From: Montifringilla adamsi
Taxonomy: Eukaryota; Chordata; Aves; Passeriformes; Passeridae
NCBI GenBank assembly: GCA_017590115.1
Contig: JAGGNK010000002.1
Location: 15,364,867-15,428,866, forward strand
Direction: 5' to 3'
DNA length: 64,000 nucleotides
Numbering within the stretch: position 1 is the stretch's first letter; the number at the start of each line of letters is the position of its first letter. Of this stretch, positions 1-58,700 are shown one piece after another. A program made the translations under genes and the position numbers. The notes below the pieces were generated by a model. It had not been told where the DNA came from, did not search any database, and saw nothing but the letters and a program-made list of their open reading frames with translations.

Positions 1-599
1 AGGTTTATGACTTAGTCATAAAAAATCCTACAACTGGCTAGAAGATGGCATGCACATTGTCTGAACATGGCTATTAAAAACACAGCTTTAAAAAAGCCTA
101 GTGACACTTAATCCTTGCAAGCTGTGAAGTGTTCTCCTGTCTGACAGTGCCCTGACACCACAGGGGCTGCTGGGGCAGCTCTGCCCAGGAATTTGTACCT
201 TCTTATCCAGGGGATCTCTGAAAGGAAAATTCTTTAATACAGTGGTACCAAGGCAAAAAGAAAACTGAGGCAGGAGGCCTGATCTACCACATTAGGAATT
301 GTGCTGGGTTTTTCCCCAGTAAGTTTCTGGTTTGGGAATATGTCCTGCAAGTATTAAACTTCTTTGGTGATCCTTCTAACTTGAACTGTAGACAGGATTT
401 TCTGGCTTTGATTTGTACTGTACCTCCTCCTTTACCTTCCAGGTGAAAGATTGTGACTATTTCCTGATATCTCCACCTGCCTAGTTTTATAATTTTGCAG
501 AGTTATCATGTATATTTTTGTATAGCAGAATAACCCAGACGGTATTGGACTTATTTCTTTAGAATTAAAATTCTGCAACCAAAATCTGCTCTGCCCAAC
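1..599 (-). other. CHM intron 14, partial
   Basis: This is the 5' part of the last intron. I searched it for the REP-1 C-terminal exon and saw none. No repeats were recognised. Confidence 0.8.
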
Positions 600-46515
<45,916 letters not shown>

Positions 46516-46586
46516 CTTGGGAGGCGCCGTCACGCGCGCGCCGCCGGCGGAAAGGGCGGGAGCGGCTGCGGGGGTTCCGGCGGCCG

Positions 46587-46707
46587 CGGGAGGGAGCGGC
46601 GGCCCCGCCTGAGGGAGCGGAGCGCTCGGGAGGGAGCGGCGGCCCCGCCTGAGTTAGGGAAGCGCTCCGGAAGCGAGCGGCAGCCCCGCCTGAGGGAGCG
46701 ATGGCCA
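46587..46707. repeat. Three ~40-bp promoter repeats, each with a GC box
   Basis: Units start near 46587, 46627 and 46667. Each contains gagcggc(g/a)gccccgcctgag. On the minus strand this gives the GC box AGGCGGGGC, at 46602-46610, 46642-46650 and 46683-46691. The spacing of 40 and 41 bp places the boxes on nearly the same helix face. They lie 87-176 bp upstream of the first start codon and are probable Sp1/KLF sites. Confidence 0.8.
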
Positions 46708-47048
46708 CAACTGAACGATGGCACAACCTCCTCCGGGAGGGAGGATTGGCTCCGTCTGAGGGAGGGAGCGCCCGGGCGTATCGGGGGTCCGGCCCGTTGT
46801 AACCCACCTGTCCCTCCCCGCTCTGCTGTCCTGCTCATCCACAGAACCCGCCCTCACCTGCCATGCAGCAATGCTGCGGGATGCAGTAGAGAACATATAT
46901 ACGTACACAAGCACCTATATCCATCAATAAGCTTCTTAACTACAGTGACATGGCGGCATTCCACCTACTGAGCCAAACGCGAATCGCTTCAATGCACGCA
47001 CGTTTTTGTGTAACTTACGGGTCGATTTGAGGGAGAAATTATTAAATT

Positions 47049-47240
47049 GTTCCCTAAGGGTGGGGAGGCCCTGGCGCAGGTGCCCAGAGCAGCTGTAGCT
47101 GTTCTGGATCCCTGGCAGTGCCCAAGGCCAGGTTGGACAGGGCTTGGAGCAGCCTGGGACAGTGGAAGGTGTCCCTGCCACGGCAGGGGTGGCACTGGAT
47201 GGGCTTTAAGGTCCCTTCCAACCCAAACCATCTTATGAAC
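47049..47240 (+). mobile_element. CR1 LINE, short 3' end fragment
   Basis: Typical CR1 tail: CTAAGGGTGGGGAGGCCCTGG, CCAGGTTGGACAGGGCTTGG, GTGGAAGGTGTCCCTGCC and AAGGTCCCTTCCAACCCAAA, ending in a degenerate octamer. Only about 190 bp remain. It lies about 530 bp upstream of the CHM start codon, just outside the CpG island, pointing away from CHM. Confidence 0.93.
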
Positions 47241-48306
47241 ACCACTGAAGTTTCCTGGATGACCATTTCCTCAGCAACAACAAACTTCACTTTATTATTT
47301 CCTCTACATATTTACTGTTCCCAAAATAATTGATGCTGTTTCTTCAGTCTTGTTGCTCAGTGCTCCTTATTAATATATCCAAGAAAATATTTGCATCATT
47401 ATTTTTTAAAAGCTCCCTTACTCCCAATTGCAATATTTTTTCCTTTAGCCAGCAAGTTTGAACACAGATTTAGAAAGTTATTTAGTTAGAAAGTTTATCA
47501 GTCATTTACTTCATGTCCTTTCTTGTTAATTAACAGATAGATGTTTGACTGTACTACATTGCATGCAAAAACCTTTCTTTTTTTCTCAACTCATCCATTA
47601 ACTCTTTCTTACCCTCTAAAGCCCAAAGCCACACTTTAGTCTTGTTCAGCTTCTTCTTTCACCTTACAATGAATAGAAGGTGGACTCAGGGATAAAATCC
47701 AGAATCTCCTGCTTTTAGAGTTGCCCCTTCCATAACATCATTCTGAGTGTAAGAACAGCAGGACTAAAACCACATATTTGAAAAAGCCAGATACAGCAAC
47801 GCAGGCAAAATAACCCAGCACAGAACACCTGTGCCAGAATATGCTGGAAATTTCTGGAAAGTTTTTATGATACATTTAATGGCTTATATAGCTTTAAACT
47901 AATCTCTTAATATTATTCATTGTGTATGATTATATTAAAGTCTTAGCACCTTAAATCAATAATAACAATAAACCAGCTAGCAGCCTGTTAACACCTTATT
48001 ACAAGCTCCTTGTTCACATAGCAGAAGAATAGTGAAAATAGTAAAAAGTGACTAATGGAAACCAGAGGCCACGTTACCCCTGTGGTACTGCCAGACGTGC
48101 TGGAGCACAGCACAGCACAGAAAACAGTCTAGCAGGGAACATCCAACAATGCAAGAACAAAAAAATAGGGATTTAAACAGCAGCACTAGCTTATTGTGCT
48201 GATAAATATGTGACAGAGAAAATTAGGAGTTATGAATTCAGATAGAAAAGGAGTAACATCAAGTCTTATGTTCCTTGTATTTATGTTTCCAACTGTCCCA
48301 GAGAGA

Positions 48307-48359
48307 TTTTGATTAAAACTTCCATTATTTTATTGTTTGATTTTGATTAAAACTTCCAG
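48307..48359. repeat. Short direct repeat, 35-bp period
   Basis: The 18-bp string ttttgattaaaacttcca occurs at 48307-48324 and again at 48342-48359. It is a small intergenic duplication. Confidence 0.8.
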
Positions 48360-51300
48360 CTCCCATGCAATTCCATGGATGGAGCTGTCATTTCTACTTT
48401 TTAACATGTAAAAGAAATAAAGCTGCAGAGTTCTCACAGTGCTGGATCATCCCTGACCTAAATGCCTTGTGCTGACGAACAAAGCATCACTATATTGGTT
48501 AGATGAGATAAAACAAACTCCTCTTGCACACCCTTTTCCTACTGAGGGAAGGCACACTCAGGAAAGTCTAACAGCATCACGAAACTCTTTTGTTACTGTT
48601 TAATGTAATTCTAGGACTGCACTGGAGCAGAGCTATTTCACTGTCAATGTCTTACTGTTTCTCAAGTGCTTAAGTATTTATCCCACCACAAAATGCTGTT
48701 GTTTGGTGCTGTGAGTTCCTGTTAGCTTCATTCATAAGATGCAATCAGTGCAATCCTATTTCGTGATGACAGTCATTATCCACTGGACCAGAAATCCTCC
48801 TTAGTACTTTTTATTTGACAAAAATGATTATTCAGGATCTTTAACTGCAAGGTTTGTCAGTCCCACACAACACCAAAATATTTCTCTGTAGTTTGCAGTT
48901 TTAGTATCAGAAAATGTAGAAGTGAAATATGTAAGTATGAATAATTTTTATGAGAATTTCATGGACCTTGAGAAAATGTCTTGCCATGTTTTTCTCTTTA
49001 GCTATTTAATTGCAATGTCATATTAACAGAAAGCAGCATACCCAATTCTGCATGGATGAATAAGCACATTCAATAAAGAAGATTTAACAGAGTAAATCAA
49101 ACACTGGATTAAACATTTTCTGCATAACAGACCACAAAATGGGCATTCATTTTACCAATAGATCCTCTACATTAGAAACAAATAGAAATGCACACCAACG
49201 TAATTAAACTGCACATCCTGTGCCCTGATTACTGAATTTCCCTATATTTTGTTAAACTAGGTCTCATCAATTTGTATTGCCAAAATGCATTCCAAAATGC
49301 ATACTGAAAAGCTGTATGTAATTTTTTAAAACATTTGGATTAAATAAATTTTCCCCTATGTTTTATAAAATAATCCCTACGTATGTAGTCCTACATATTG
49401 CAGAGGATTTATACAGATCTTTTAGCAATAGCAGTTCAGAAAGGCACACAAAGATAATTTTAAGATCCCACTTTTAGCAGTTCTAAATACTTTTTCTCTG
49501 AGCAACTTTTCCAGCTTTGATCTCAGCCAAAACATCTCTCATAAAAACACGTTTTACTTCATGGCTTTTGTTTGGGATTTTCACATGTCCATAGAACTAC
49601 CCTTGTTACTTTAAAGTTTGTGTAGTTAATACCTAACTCTATCAAAATGCTTTTCAGAAGTCCAGTAATCTGAGCAAAATCTCATAAGGTCTGGAAGTGT
49701 TTTTTATTTTCCCAGGTAGGGAAGTCTGAAAGAAAATTAGGAAGAATCAGCATTAGAATTATGGAGTTTCTAGTCATCTCAAGGTCTGGTCTCCCACCAC
49801 TTGATCAAATGCTTCTTCCTCCAAAAACAAACAGAAAATGCTATGATGAATTTTAAGTTTCTTGAGTTATGTAGTCTCTTTATCCTACAGTGATTTCATG
49901 TGTAAAATCTCATTATTCATTCTATTGTTCCCTCAATGGATACAGAATTTAATTCTCCCTGAGTACCAGTTTGAATAAGGATCAGCAGCAGGATCGGGCC
50001 CATTAGCTGCTTGAAACATCCAGTGAATAATCTGATTTATCCCAGCGAAATGGCTCATTAGTTCAGGCAGCAAGGCAGTGTTTGTGTGGTTGGTGCTGCA
50101 GTTGTGTGTGGTTTTCCTCTGGAGCTCTGCAGTTCCACAACTGGCACCCACTCAGGCATGCACCGCCCTGATTGTTCATTAACCACAGGAACAGCCTCGC
50201 CACAGTCAGGCGTGTTTGGGAAAAAATTATTGGTTTCCAAATTTATTCCAAACTCTCAGACAACCTTGATTCCAACTTCCTCTTTTTTACCATTATCTCA
50301 GTTTGTTTTCCTGTCATAGCTTGCCGTGGTCAGCCTCAGTCATGCCCATATAACTTGTGTGATATTAGTGACATTCAACCCTGTACTGCAAATGCTCAGT
50401 GGGATGCAACACTCACTTCCCATGGATGGTATGAATATTCTTGTGATACAGGCCTTGGTAGATCAGTGACCTGAATATATTTTAAAAACTCTGAATAATT
50501 AAACCCACATTCTCCACCTAAGGAGCACTGAAACTCATTTTGAAGTTGCCCTTTTGATTACGAAGATGTGTGTACATTATGGGATTGCTTACAGAGACTG
50601 GAAAGAGAATTATATGTCACTTGACTTCTGTAACCATGCAAGACAAAAAGTTTGCTTTTTCAATCCTGAATTAATGGCAATCTGCAAAGAAATCTGTAGG
50701 TCTCTCGTGGCAGTCAAAATTATCTTGTACAAAATGAACACCGAGGAGAAAAAACCCAGGATCACAGTTTTGACAATGCTGCTCTCCCAGTGTAACTGGC
50801 AGAGTATGGAAAGAAAGTTCCACTACAGCTACATTAACGATTACCTATAAGTTTCATGTGTTTCCCAAAACTACAGGTGTCCAGGAAGAAGGAGAAAGTC
50901 TCTGCAGCAGCCCCAAGATTCAGGTTGGCTCAAAGTCCAGGATGCCACAAAGCAGAGTTGAATGCTTTCTGTCCTGGCAGTTCCACTATTTGGCCATTCC
51001 AGCATCTTGGTCAGTCAGGATACTTTAGAAAGTGTCACTCAGGAAAAAGAAATGGATTGGAAATATAAGACTGCTGTATAGTTGTGTAAGTAAATGAAGA
51101 TTCATTAGGATTATGATTTATTAAGATTTAAGGAGGATTAAGTAAAGATGGACAAGTGTGTCTAATGACATTCAGTTACTGCCTTACTGCCTATTTGCAA
51201 TATTACTTGAAGCAATTTTGTTGCATAGTGAGGTTTTCAGACTTGTGTTCTCTGAGTTTAGGAAAACTGTACCTTTTCCAGCACATCTGGAGACTGTAAC

Positions 51301-54300
51301 TTAGGTAAGAAATTAATATCTTTTCTCTGGAAATATTCCTGTTCTTTTATATATTGCATTTCTTTTATTCATCTCTTTTGACTTGTTGCCAGTTTATGAA
51401 TACAGATCCTTCAGCCATCAGTGCATATTCCTACTTCATTACAGTCAGCACAAATTTTACCCTGCAAAGTTCAGCCTCACCCGCGTGGTCTTTTCTGTTT
51501 GATTAACAAAACATAATTACACCTGAAGGTGAACTGTATATTGCCTTAAAGAGGAGATAGGAGTAATTATTTTATTTCATTTAATTTATATATATGTATT
51601 TAAAAATGTGCCCATACAAATACTGAAAAAGTCAGGAATTAGTCTGGGAGATGGATGATACAGAAAATGAAACAACATCAGCCAGCCACAGGTTGGAAGT
51701 TTTGCATTTCCTATTTGAGGAGAATGACAAGTGCAAGATCATTGAGTAATTTTTAAACAGCAGCATTCTCCAGTCCTGAAAATCATAACTGGGACCTGGC
51801 TGAGATGAAAAAAAGCGGATAAAGCAAGACTCTAAGTTCCGAAACTGATAAAGGTCCCTTAGGAAACTCCCCATAAATATTATCATATAATTAAAAGGGT
51901 TTAAAGTAGTCCATAAAGTAAAGGAATTGATGTGTCTCATATGCAGCATTTTTGCCAGACTTCACCAGAGAAACCATAAACAAAACACTATGAAGGCCTC
52001 AGCTGAAATGAATTCTTGCCAGCTGGGATTCTTGTGAAGACACACGTGTCACCAAGGACTCCAACACCAAACTGTAGCCAAGAGACAGCTGAAAGTTAGG
52101 AGTGAGTAACAGCCAGCGACTGACTTTCAGGTAAATCAGGCTATTGGTGATAACTGCTAAAAATTAATACAACTGCATTTGAAATTACAAAAGCAAGTGA
52201 CTAAAAATGATAAAGCAGACACTGTTCCTGCTTTGATAAAATCTCTGTTGGAGGCTGATTTGCCTCAGTTCCAAGGCTGGGTCTATCAGGCCTCCACTTG
52301 GAGCTCTGTGTAAGAGCAGAGATTTAGTTTGGGCTTTGCTGCTGCAGTGGGGGAAATTTAACATTATCTGAGGGTACACACAGCCAGGGAGGGGCTGCCA
52401 GACCCTCTTCCTCTGTTTCCTCTGAAAGGGCATGTATGAAAATATCTCAGCTGCAGCAGGGTGATTTGGGGACAAATTGAAGTTGTGAAGGGCTGTGGCT
52501 AAAAAAGTTACCAGCTTATAAACAGGAGTATGTGTAATCATCTCTTTGATAAGTAAATTTACTAAACTCATATACAGCAAAGACCTCATTATTGAGCATT
52601 TCCTTCCCAACATTACAGGCCAAGCAAGTTTTGTGTTTAAAATACTCTCTTTAGGATTTTAAAGCCAGAGAGTAGCAGTAGTGGTGCACTGAAATCTTTA
52701 AGGCATTTGAAATGAGATTATACTCAGCTTGCTCACAGAAATGAGAAAAGCTCGTGTTTTTCTTTCAGAAGCTGTGAACTGGTGCCAGACTGTATGTATG
52801 TGTTATGCTTTTGAGAATTCAGGATGGACACTCAGGATTTAACATCCATTTTTCATTAATCCAAACATAGTACACTCCATTTAAATGCTGCCTTTTCTTC
52901 TGCAGAAAAGAAGACATCCACGTTGCATTTATTAAACTTTAATCAAACTATATGTCTAGGAAAAGAAGGCTCCTACTGTAAACAATATGTGGGCCAGCTA
53001 TATTGAAGTATTTAATGTTTTCATAAGATGTTTGCATTTTAATCTGTTTTCAGTGGGCAATATCTGCAACCTGAATTTCAACCCCATTGCCTTGATAACA
53101 GGGTTTTCTGCAGTCTCTGTGTTCTTAGAGTGATATATAAAATAATAAAAGGTCAAATCTTGTATTCTGAATGAGATTTTTAGGTTTGAATGTAAGAAAT
53201 CATAATGCCCAGTACTCATTAGAAAGTTGTTTCTTTGTTTGTTTAGTCTCAGCATCATCTTTTTCAGAGTAAGATGCTGGCTCAGCAGATCCCAGGTCCA
53301 TGCAGCACTGCCAGGACAGCTCTTCCATAAGATAACTTCTCCAGGAGCACAGCAGTTATTCCTGGAACTCCCACCACCTCTCTCAGGCATTCTGCAGCAC
53401 AGAATCTCTGAGGGAGCAAGGAGACTTTGAGCTGTTGTCTTTACTGCAGCTCAGTGCCTGAAATGGCTCAGAACCCAGAGAGCAGAACTGATGGGAGCAC
53501 CACTGCCCTCCCCTTGTACCTCCTTAGCACCTAAGGAGCAGCACTTCCTCCTCTGTCTGATGGAGTAAATAAGGAATAGGTTGTAGCTTCTCACACTGGG
53601 AATATTAATTCTATATAAAGCCCCTCATTTTGGCCCTTCCATTAAGCCAGAAGAGACAGAATTTCCCCCCCAGTTCAGAAGAATGCTGTGCTGTTGTCAA
53701 TGTTGAGGCAGATTATTAGGAAGATTTGCAAGAATAACTACTTAAAATGGTCACATTCATTTTAAAGAAAAGAAATATAATTGGTATTTGCATAGAAGAA
53801 AATGGATGAATTTAAATTTTAGTTGATTATAATTATTGTCATCATAATCATCATCATTATCTTTGTATGTCTAAATGACTGATTCAAAGAAGAATTTTTA
53901 ACACATTTCACATGTCAGTGCAATTCTTTTCTGTTTTGTGCTTTAGTGCTTGGGGTTTTTCATTTGCTTTTTTCAGTCTGAACTTTTCATGGAAGCTATT
54001 GTAATTTTCTTTAAAGGTGGAAAAATGTTTCAAAAGAAGTCAGATCTAGAAGTACTACATACATCCTTCTTTTTATAAAAAAGATAATCAAATTGTACAG
54101 AAAAACAGGTATATAAATACTGTGGGATGGCACTTTGAACTGCTCCTAAGAAAGGAATTTTAAATAGTGAGGTGCTACCTAAATCTGCCTTTTTGAGCCA
54201 GACAAGGGATGTTAAACAGGGATATTTCACACAAATTAGTAGGTGAACTAATTGAAGTGGTAGTGCAGCCAGATGAGAGTATCATTCAAAAAGTCCATTA

Positions 54301-55561
54301 ATGAACTGGGACTGTATGTAGTCACTGAGCTCCTAAAGATTTTCAAAGTTCCTAATAATTGTTTGTATTTCAGCACTATGGATACTGATCCAGCTGGGAT
54401 TTAATTCTGTGTTCCCTGGTAATGTTGCTACATAAACTCTGTGTATTCAACTAGTAAATCTATATTGTGTGAGTTTATCAGTATTGGCAGTTATGAACAA
54501 TTCAGATCCACAATATTTGTTGGTGAAAGCAGTTTCCTTTTTCCTGAGTTTATATCACATCAAACCAGAGATGAGCAATCAAGACTACAAAGGCTGTATA
54601 CTGTGCATAGCAAAATAAAAGTTTCATAATTCCAATTTCCCTGATGACTTTGAAATGACTATGAAAAGCATTTTGCAACAGAGGGATCATCAGAGCTGGT
54701 GTGATAGCTGCAATTCCTGATACCTGGCGTCTGTGAAAAACAGGGCTTGATCTTCCAGAACTTAACCTCTCGTGTTGCTTCATTTTCTTTTGTTCCTTTA
54801 CTCTTCCATCAGGGCCAGTGAGCCAAGTGCTAAAATCCTGTTTCTGACCAGGGTTACTGTACTTGTGGAAACAATTGCTCCCTGCAGCCTTGCAGATGGC
54901 AGTTTCCTGACAGCCTCTTTTCAGATGGCTTCCTGCACGGCCAGGAATTCCCTAAATAGGAATTTGGAAGATGGATTCTAAGGGAAGCCTGTTCAATTAA
55001 CTTATGGTGTCTTTCCTATTTTCTTGGAACGAACAGAAGCACGTTCATGCCACTACACAGAAAGATACCTTAAAAAACACACTTGGAGCTGTAAAAACTC
55101 ACAGGTGAGCTGCCTCTGCCCAAGGGATGGACTGAGGAGAGCCTGTGGGAAGGATTTTCCTGAGTGGCTGCTCTCAGGCAGAGGAATTGTCAGAATTCAC
55201 CCTGACAAGTGATGAGCTGCAGCACAGCCATGGAAAACCTCTGACCAAAAGACAGACTTTAAAGTCTCCTCACTATGTCCAGGAATTGGAATTGTTAACA
55301 TGTATTTTGTATGGAAAAGGATTGCACTGAGAGATGCTGGATTCAAGTAAGTTTCAATTAATAGAAAAATATCAACAAACCCAGGATTCCTGGCTAATTT
55401 CATGCACTGAAGTGACCACAGTGTGTTCAATCAACATTCATTATTAAAAGAGCAAAGAAAATTGGTGTCTGAAGTCCTGTCACTCTAAGCAAAATGATTT
55501 TTTTAAAATGTTCAGTTTTCTTTGATTCTAATCATGTAAAATAGACCGCTATCTAAAATAA

Positions 55562-55740
55562 AACACTCAGTTCAATTTTAAAAAAATTAAACTATATCAT
55601 ACATTCACATTTTAGGGAAAAGTATTTACATTGCAAAGTATCTATTCAAATAGAACACTCAGTTAAATTTTTTAAAATGTAAACTGTATTGTATATTTAC
55701 ATTTTAGGAAAAAATATTTACATTGCAAAGTATCTATTAA
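55562..55740. repeat. AT-rich tandem duplication, 92-bp period
   Basis: The block starting aacactcagttcaattt, with acattttaggg and tttacattgcaaagtatcta, recurs 92 bp later with scattered substitutions and small indels. It is an older local duplication in the intergenic region, with no coding content. Confidence 0.85.
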
Positions 55741-58700
55741 ACCTTGCTTTATTCTATATTCATAGACCTTGTGGGAAAAATAGGGAAGATCTTGTCATGT
55801 TTAAAATCATAATGGAATCAAATTGTAAGACATCCCTTTAGAAAAAAATCTGAAGAAATACTTTCAGTTTAGAGGGCTCCTCAATGAAAAATACTCTAAA
55901 ATTCATAATACTAATGTAAGATATCAGTGATGGTTTCCCAGGGTACTAGCTAGTTTTAATATTATAAAAATGGGCAAGGAGAATTTTTAAAAACTCAAAC
56001 TACAGGATGGTTATGCATTAAATAATTATGATCACAGGTGTTCCAACCTGTACTTTCAATTCATGGCCTGATCATCCTTATGCCTCCACAAGTCACTGGT
56101 AATTCCATCAAAAAGTCAATGAAGTTACAGAATATAAAACCAGGTTTATGTAAGATTACATATTTCTTCTGAGTTATCAATGTTTGTCACATCAACCTTG
56201 ATGTGAAAGAAAGAGGAAAAAAGGGTAGATAAAGCAATAATGTCTCCTGAAGATGAAGAAAGACACTTCTTTCATATGGCTTTATCCAAAAGCTCAGAGA
56301 ACATACTGAGACACAGGGACTGGTCAAGGTAAAAACAAAAGCTGCTCTTAAATATTTGATTCTGATCTCTGAGTTGCTTTGACTGAGATTCAGACAGACT
56401 CAATTCTACTGTGGATTCAGCCTCAGCAGCTCAGGCTTTGTAACAGGGCTAAAATAGCAGAGTCCCCAGTGAGACCTTTCCCTCCACTTCCTGTCAAGAA
56501 CTATGGACTATCCTGGAGCTAATTTCATTAAATACTTTTATTTACAAAAAATTAAAAAAAAAAATTAGGTTCATTATATTTTCTTCAGCCTCCATCAGAG
56601 CTGTGAAAAGGGTGACCCAAGAGTTGGCAGAGTGGCAGGAAGGCCTCAGGACCAGGCTCACTCCTCGGGGAGTTGAAAAAGAGATGAGAATTCTGAAGGA
56701 GAGGCTTTGGAAAGTTCTGTGTGCACTCAGGAGGTTGTGTAGATCTGGCCTGAACTTCCCTACATCTGTCTTCTGTTCTCTCCAGATTGTCCTCCTAATT
56801 CCCTGTACATCCCAGACCTCTTCTTTAGGTGGGATTTTTATTTCTCTAAGGGAGTGTGAGGTAGAACATCCTGGACTTCATCAGCTGCAAGCAGCATCCC
56901 AAATGAAAGTATTTGCCTATTTTTTAATTTGCATTCTAAGTGAAATTCAACTTCCCAGGCACATGGTTCAGGGATCAAAGGGTCAAAATGACATTTACTA
57001 CCTCAACCAGTTTGGACCAGTTCCATTGATTTTTACTCAGAACTCCAGACTGATTTCAGTAGGAACTGGCAGCACAGATTGATATTACTTTATGGATTTC
57101 AGAAGAAATGTAGTGTTTGAAAAGACAGTATCATAAAATTGATGTTCAACGCAAAATACCCATTGATCCCCATTTGTGTCAATAAGATTTCTATAATCTG
57201 AAGATAGTAAGAACTGAAATGTCTAGTAGTATCCAAGGTAAAAATACCACTCACTTCCATGGAAACAGAAGCAGGCCCACATTATGAATACTAAAATATT
57301 ATCTGTGTAATGAAGTATTTAAATCTTTATTATTTCATTACTGGTTTAGATAGTAAAAAAATCAAAGTATCTATAGAATTTTAAAATTCGGTAATTTCTT
57401 AATATTTACTCTTAGGCTTATAAAAGATCTGGACTCCTGAATGATGTAAATCAATTATCCCTGTGTGTGTGAAATGCTGTAACGAGATCAATGAGACCTG
57501 AACACAAGGAGGCATCTTAGGATAACAGCTGCAGATGCACACATTGTGTGGTAAAACCCAACCAAAGGAGCTCACACTGCTCACCCTGATGGTTCTCCCT
57601 CCCCCACAGAAAATCCCTGCCATTACCCTGCCCAACTGTAAATGCATGAAAGGAAAACCAAATAAGAGCAGGTAGCAGTCAGGAGATTAGCACAGGCAAA
57701 GTACAATAAATGGTCACTCTTAGAGGTAAAAGGAATGCTTTGCATTCAGCTTGGGAATTTATTTTAAATGGGACTTAATGGTCAGACTCTGCTTACAACC
57801 AAAAGCTGCACAGTTAATGGCTCTGTGGAAAACTGCAAGGACGGATTTTTACTCCCTAAAATACATATTGGTTTTACAGATGAGCTCAAGATGATTACTT
57901 CACAATATTAATAATTCTGCCAATTGGATTTCCACAAAGTAGATTCAATAAAATACTGGAAATATTTAGTCAATAAATCAATTACACTTCCACTCAGTCT
58001 GGATAGCTATAAATTGTTTTCTCATTGATAAAATTCTGTTTATGAAAACTGATTTTTAAGGAAACGACTCCTAAGGTTTTTATTGGAAAATGCTTTGCAG
58101 TTAAAACAGAAATGAGAATTAATGGAAGGGCCACATGAGCCTTATATGTATAAATTAAAAAAAAAAAATCCCAGAAACTTTTTTTTGCTACTTGAAGTAG
58201 AATGCAATGTCCATGTTTAAAAATACCAAAAGAATGTAAAGAAATTTAAATACCTTCTTATCCCACTAGATGGTGGTGCCTTCAGATTAGGGCTGAGATG
58301 CTCAGACAGACAGTGCAGGAAAACTTTTCTTTTACTGACCTGCAAATATGGAGAGATGAGATTAATCTTGTTCCTCTGGGAATAGTAACAAGCATCTGGG
58401 TCTGATGACTTACTGAATATATTGAATTGCATGAATTGTGTCCACAGAGCTTTGCTATGAAGTGTGTTTAAACTTCAATACACATCTAATAGTATTAAGT
58501 TTTCTTCCTGCAGAAGAAAAGGTGCAAACAATGTTGAATCTTAAGAATGATGGTATCTTGTGTAAAATAGCCTTGTTCCACTGAGGTCCTGGTCCTTTTG
58601 CTGCCCTCTCTCCCCAGTCAAAATCCAAATTAATGTGGGGGATCATTAGCAATAACTGCATCTTGTATTCATGGATTTCATTGGAACAAGCTTAAAAGTA

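Noticed and set aside
1..599. Search for the final CHM exon (C-terminal tail)
   Set aside because: No sequence resembling the REP-1 tail after AVKQ was found on the minus strand, so the exon must be left of the window.
50554..50850. 98-codon plus-strand frame with protein-like text
   Set aside because: No recognisable motif, no convincing splice signals in frame, and it is within the range expected by chance.
53826..53870. ATC/ATT-rich run near 53.83 kb
   Set aside because: Simple low-complexity sequence, too irregular for a clean microsatellite.
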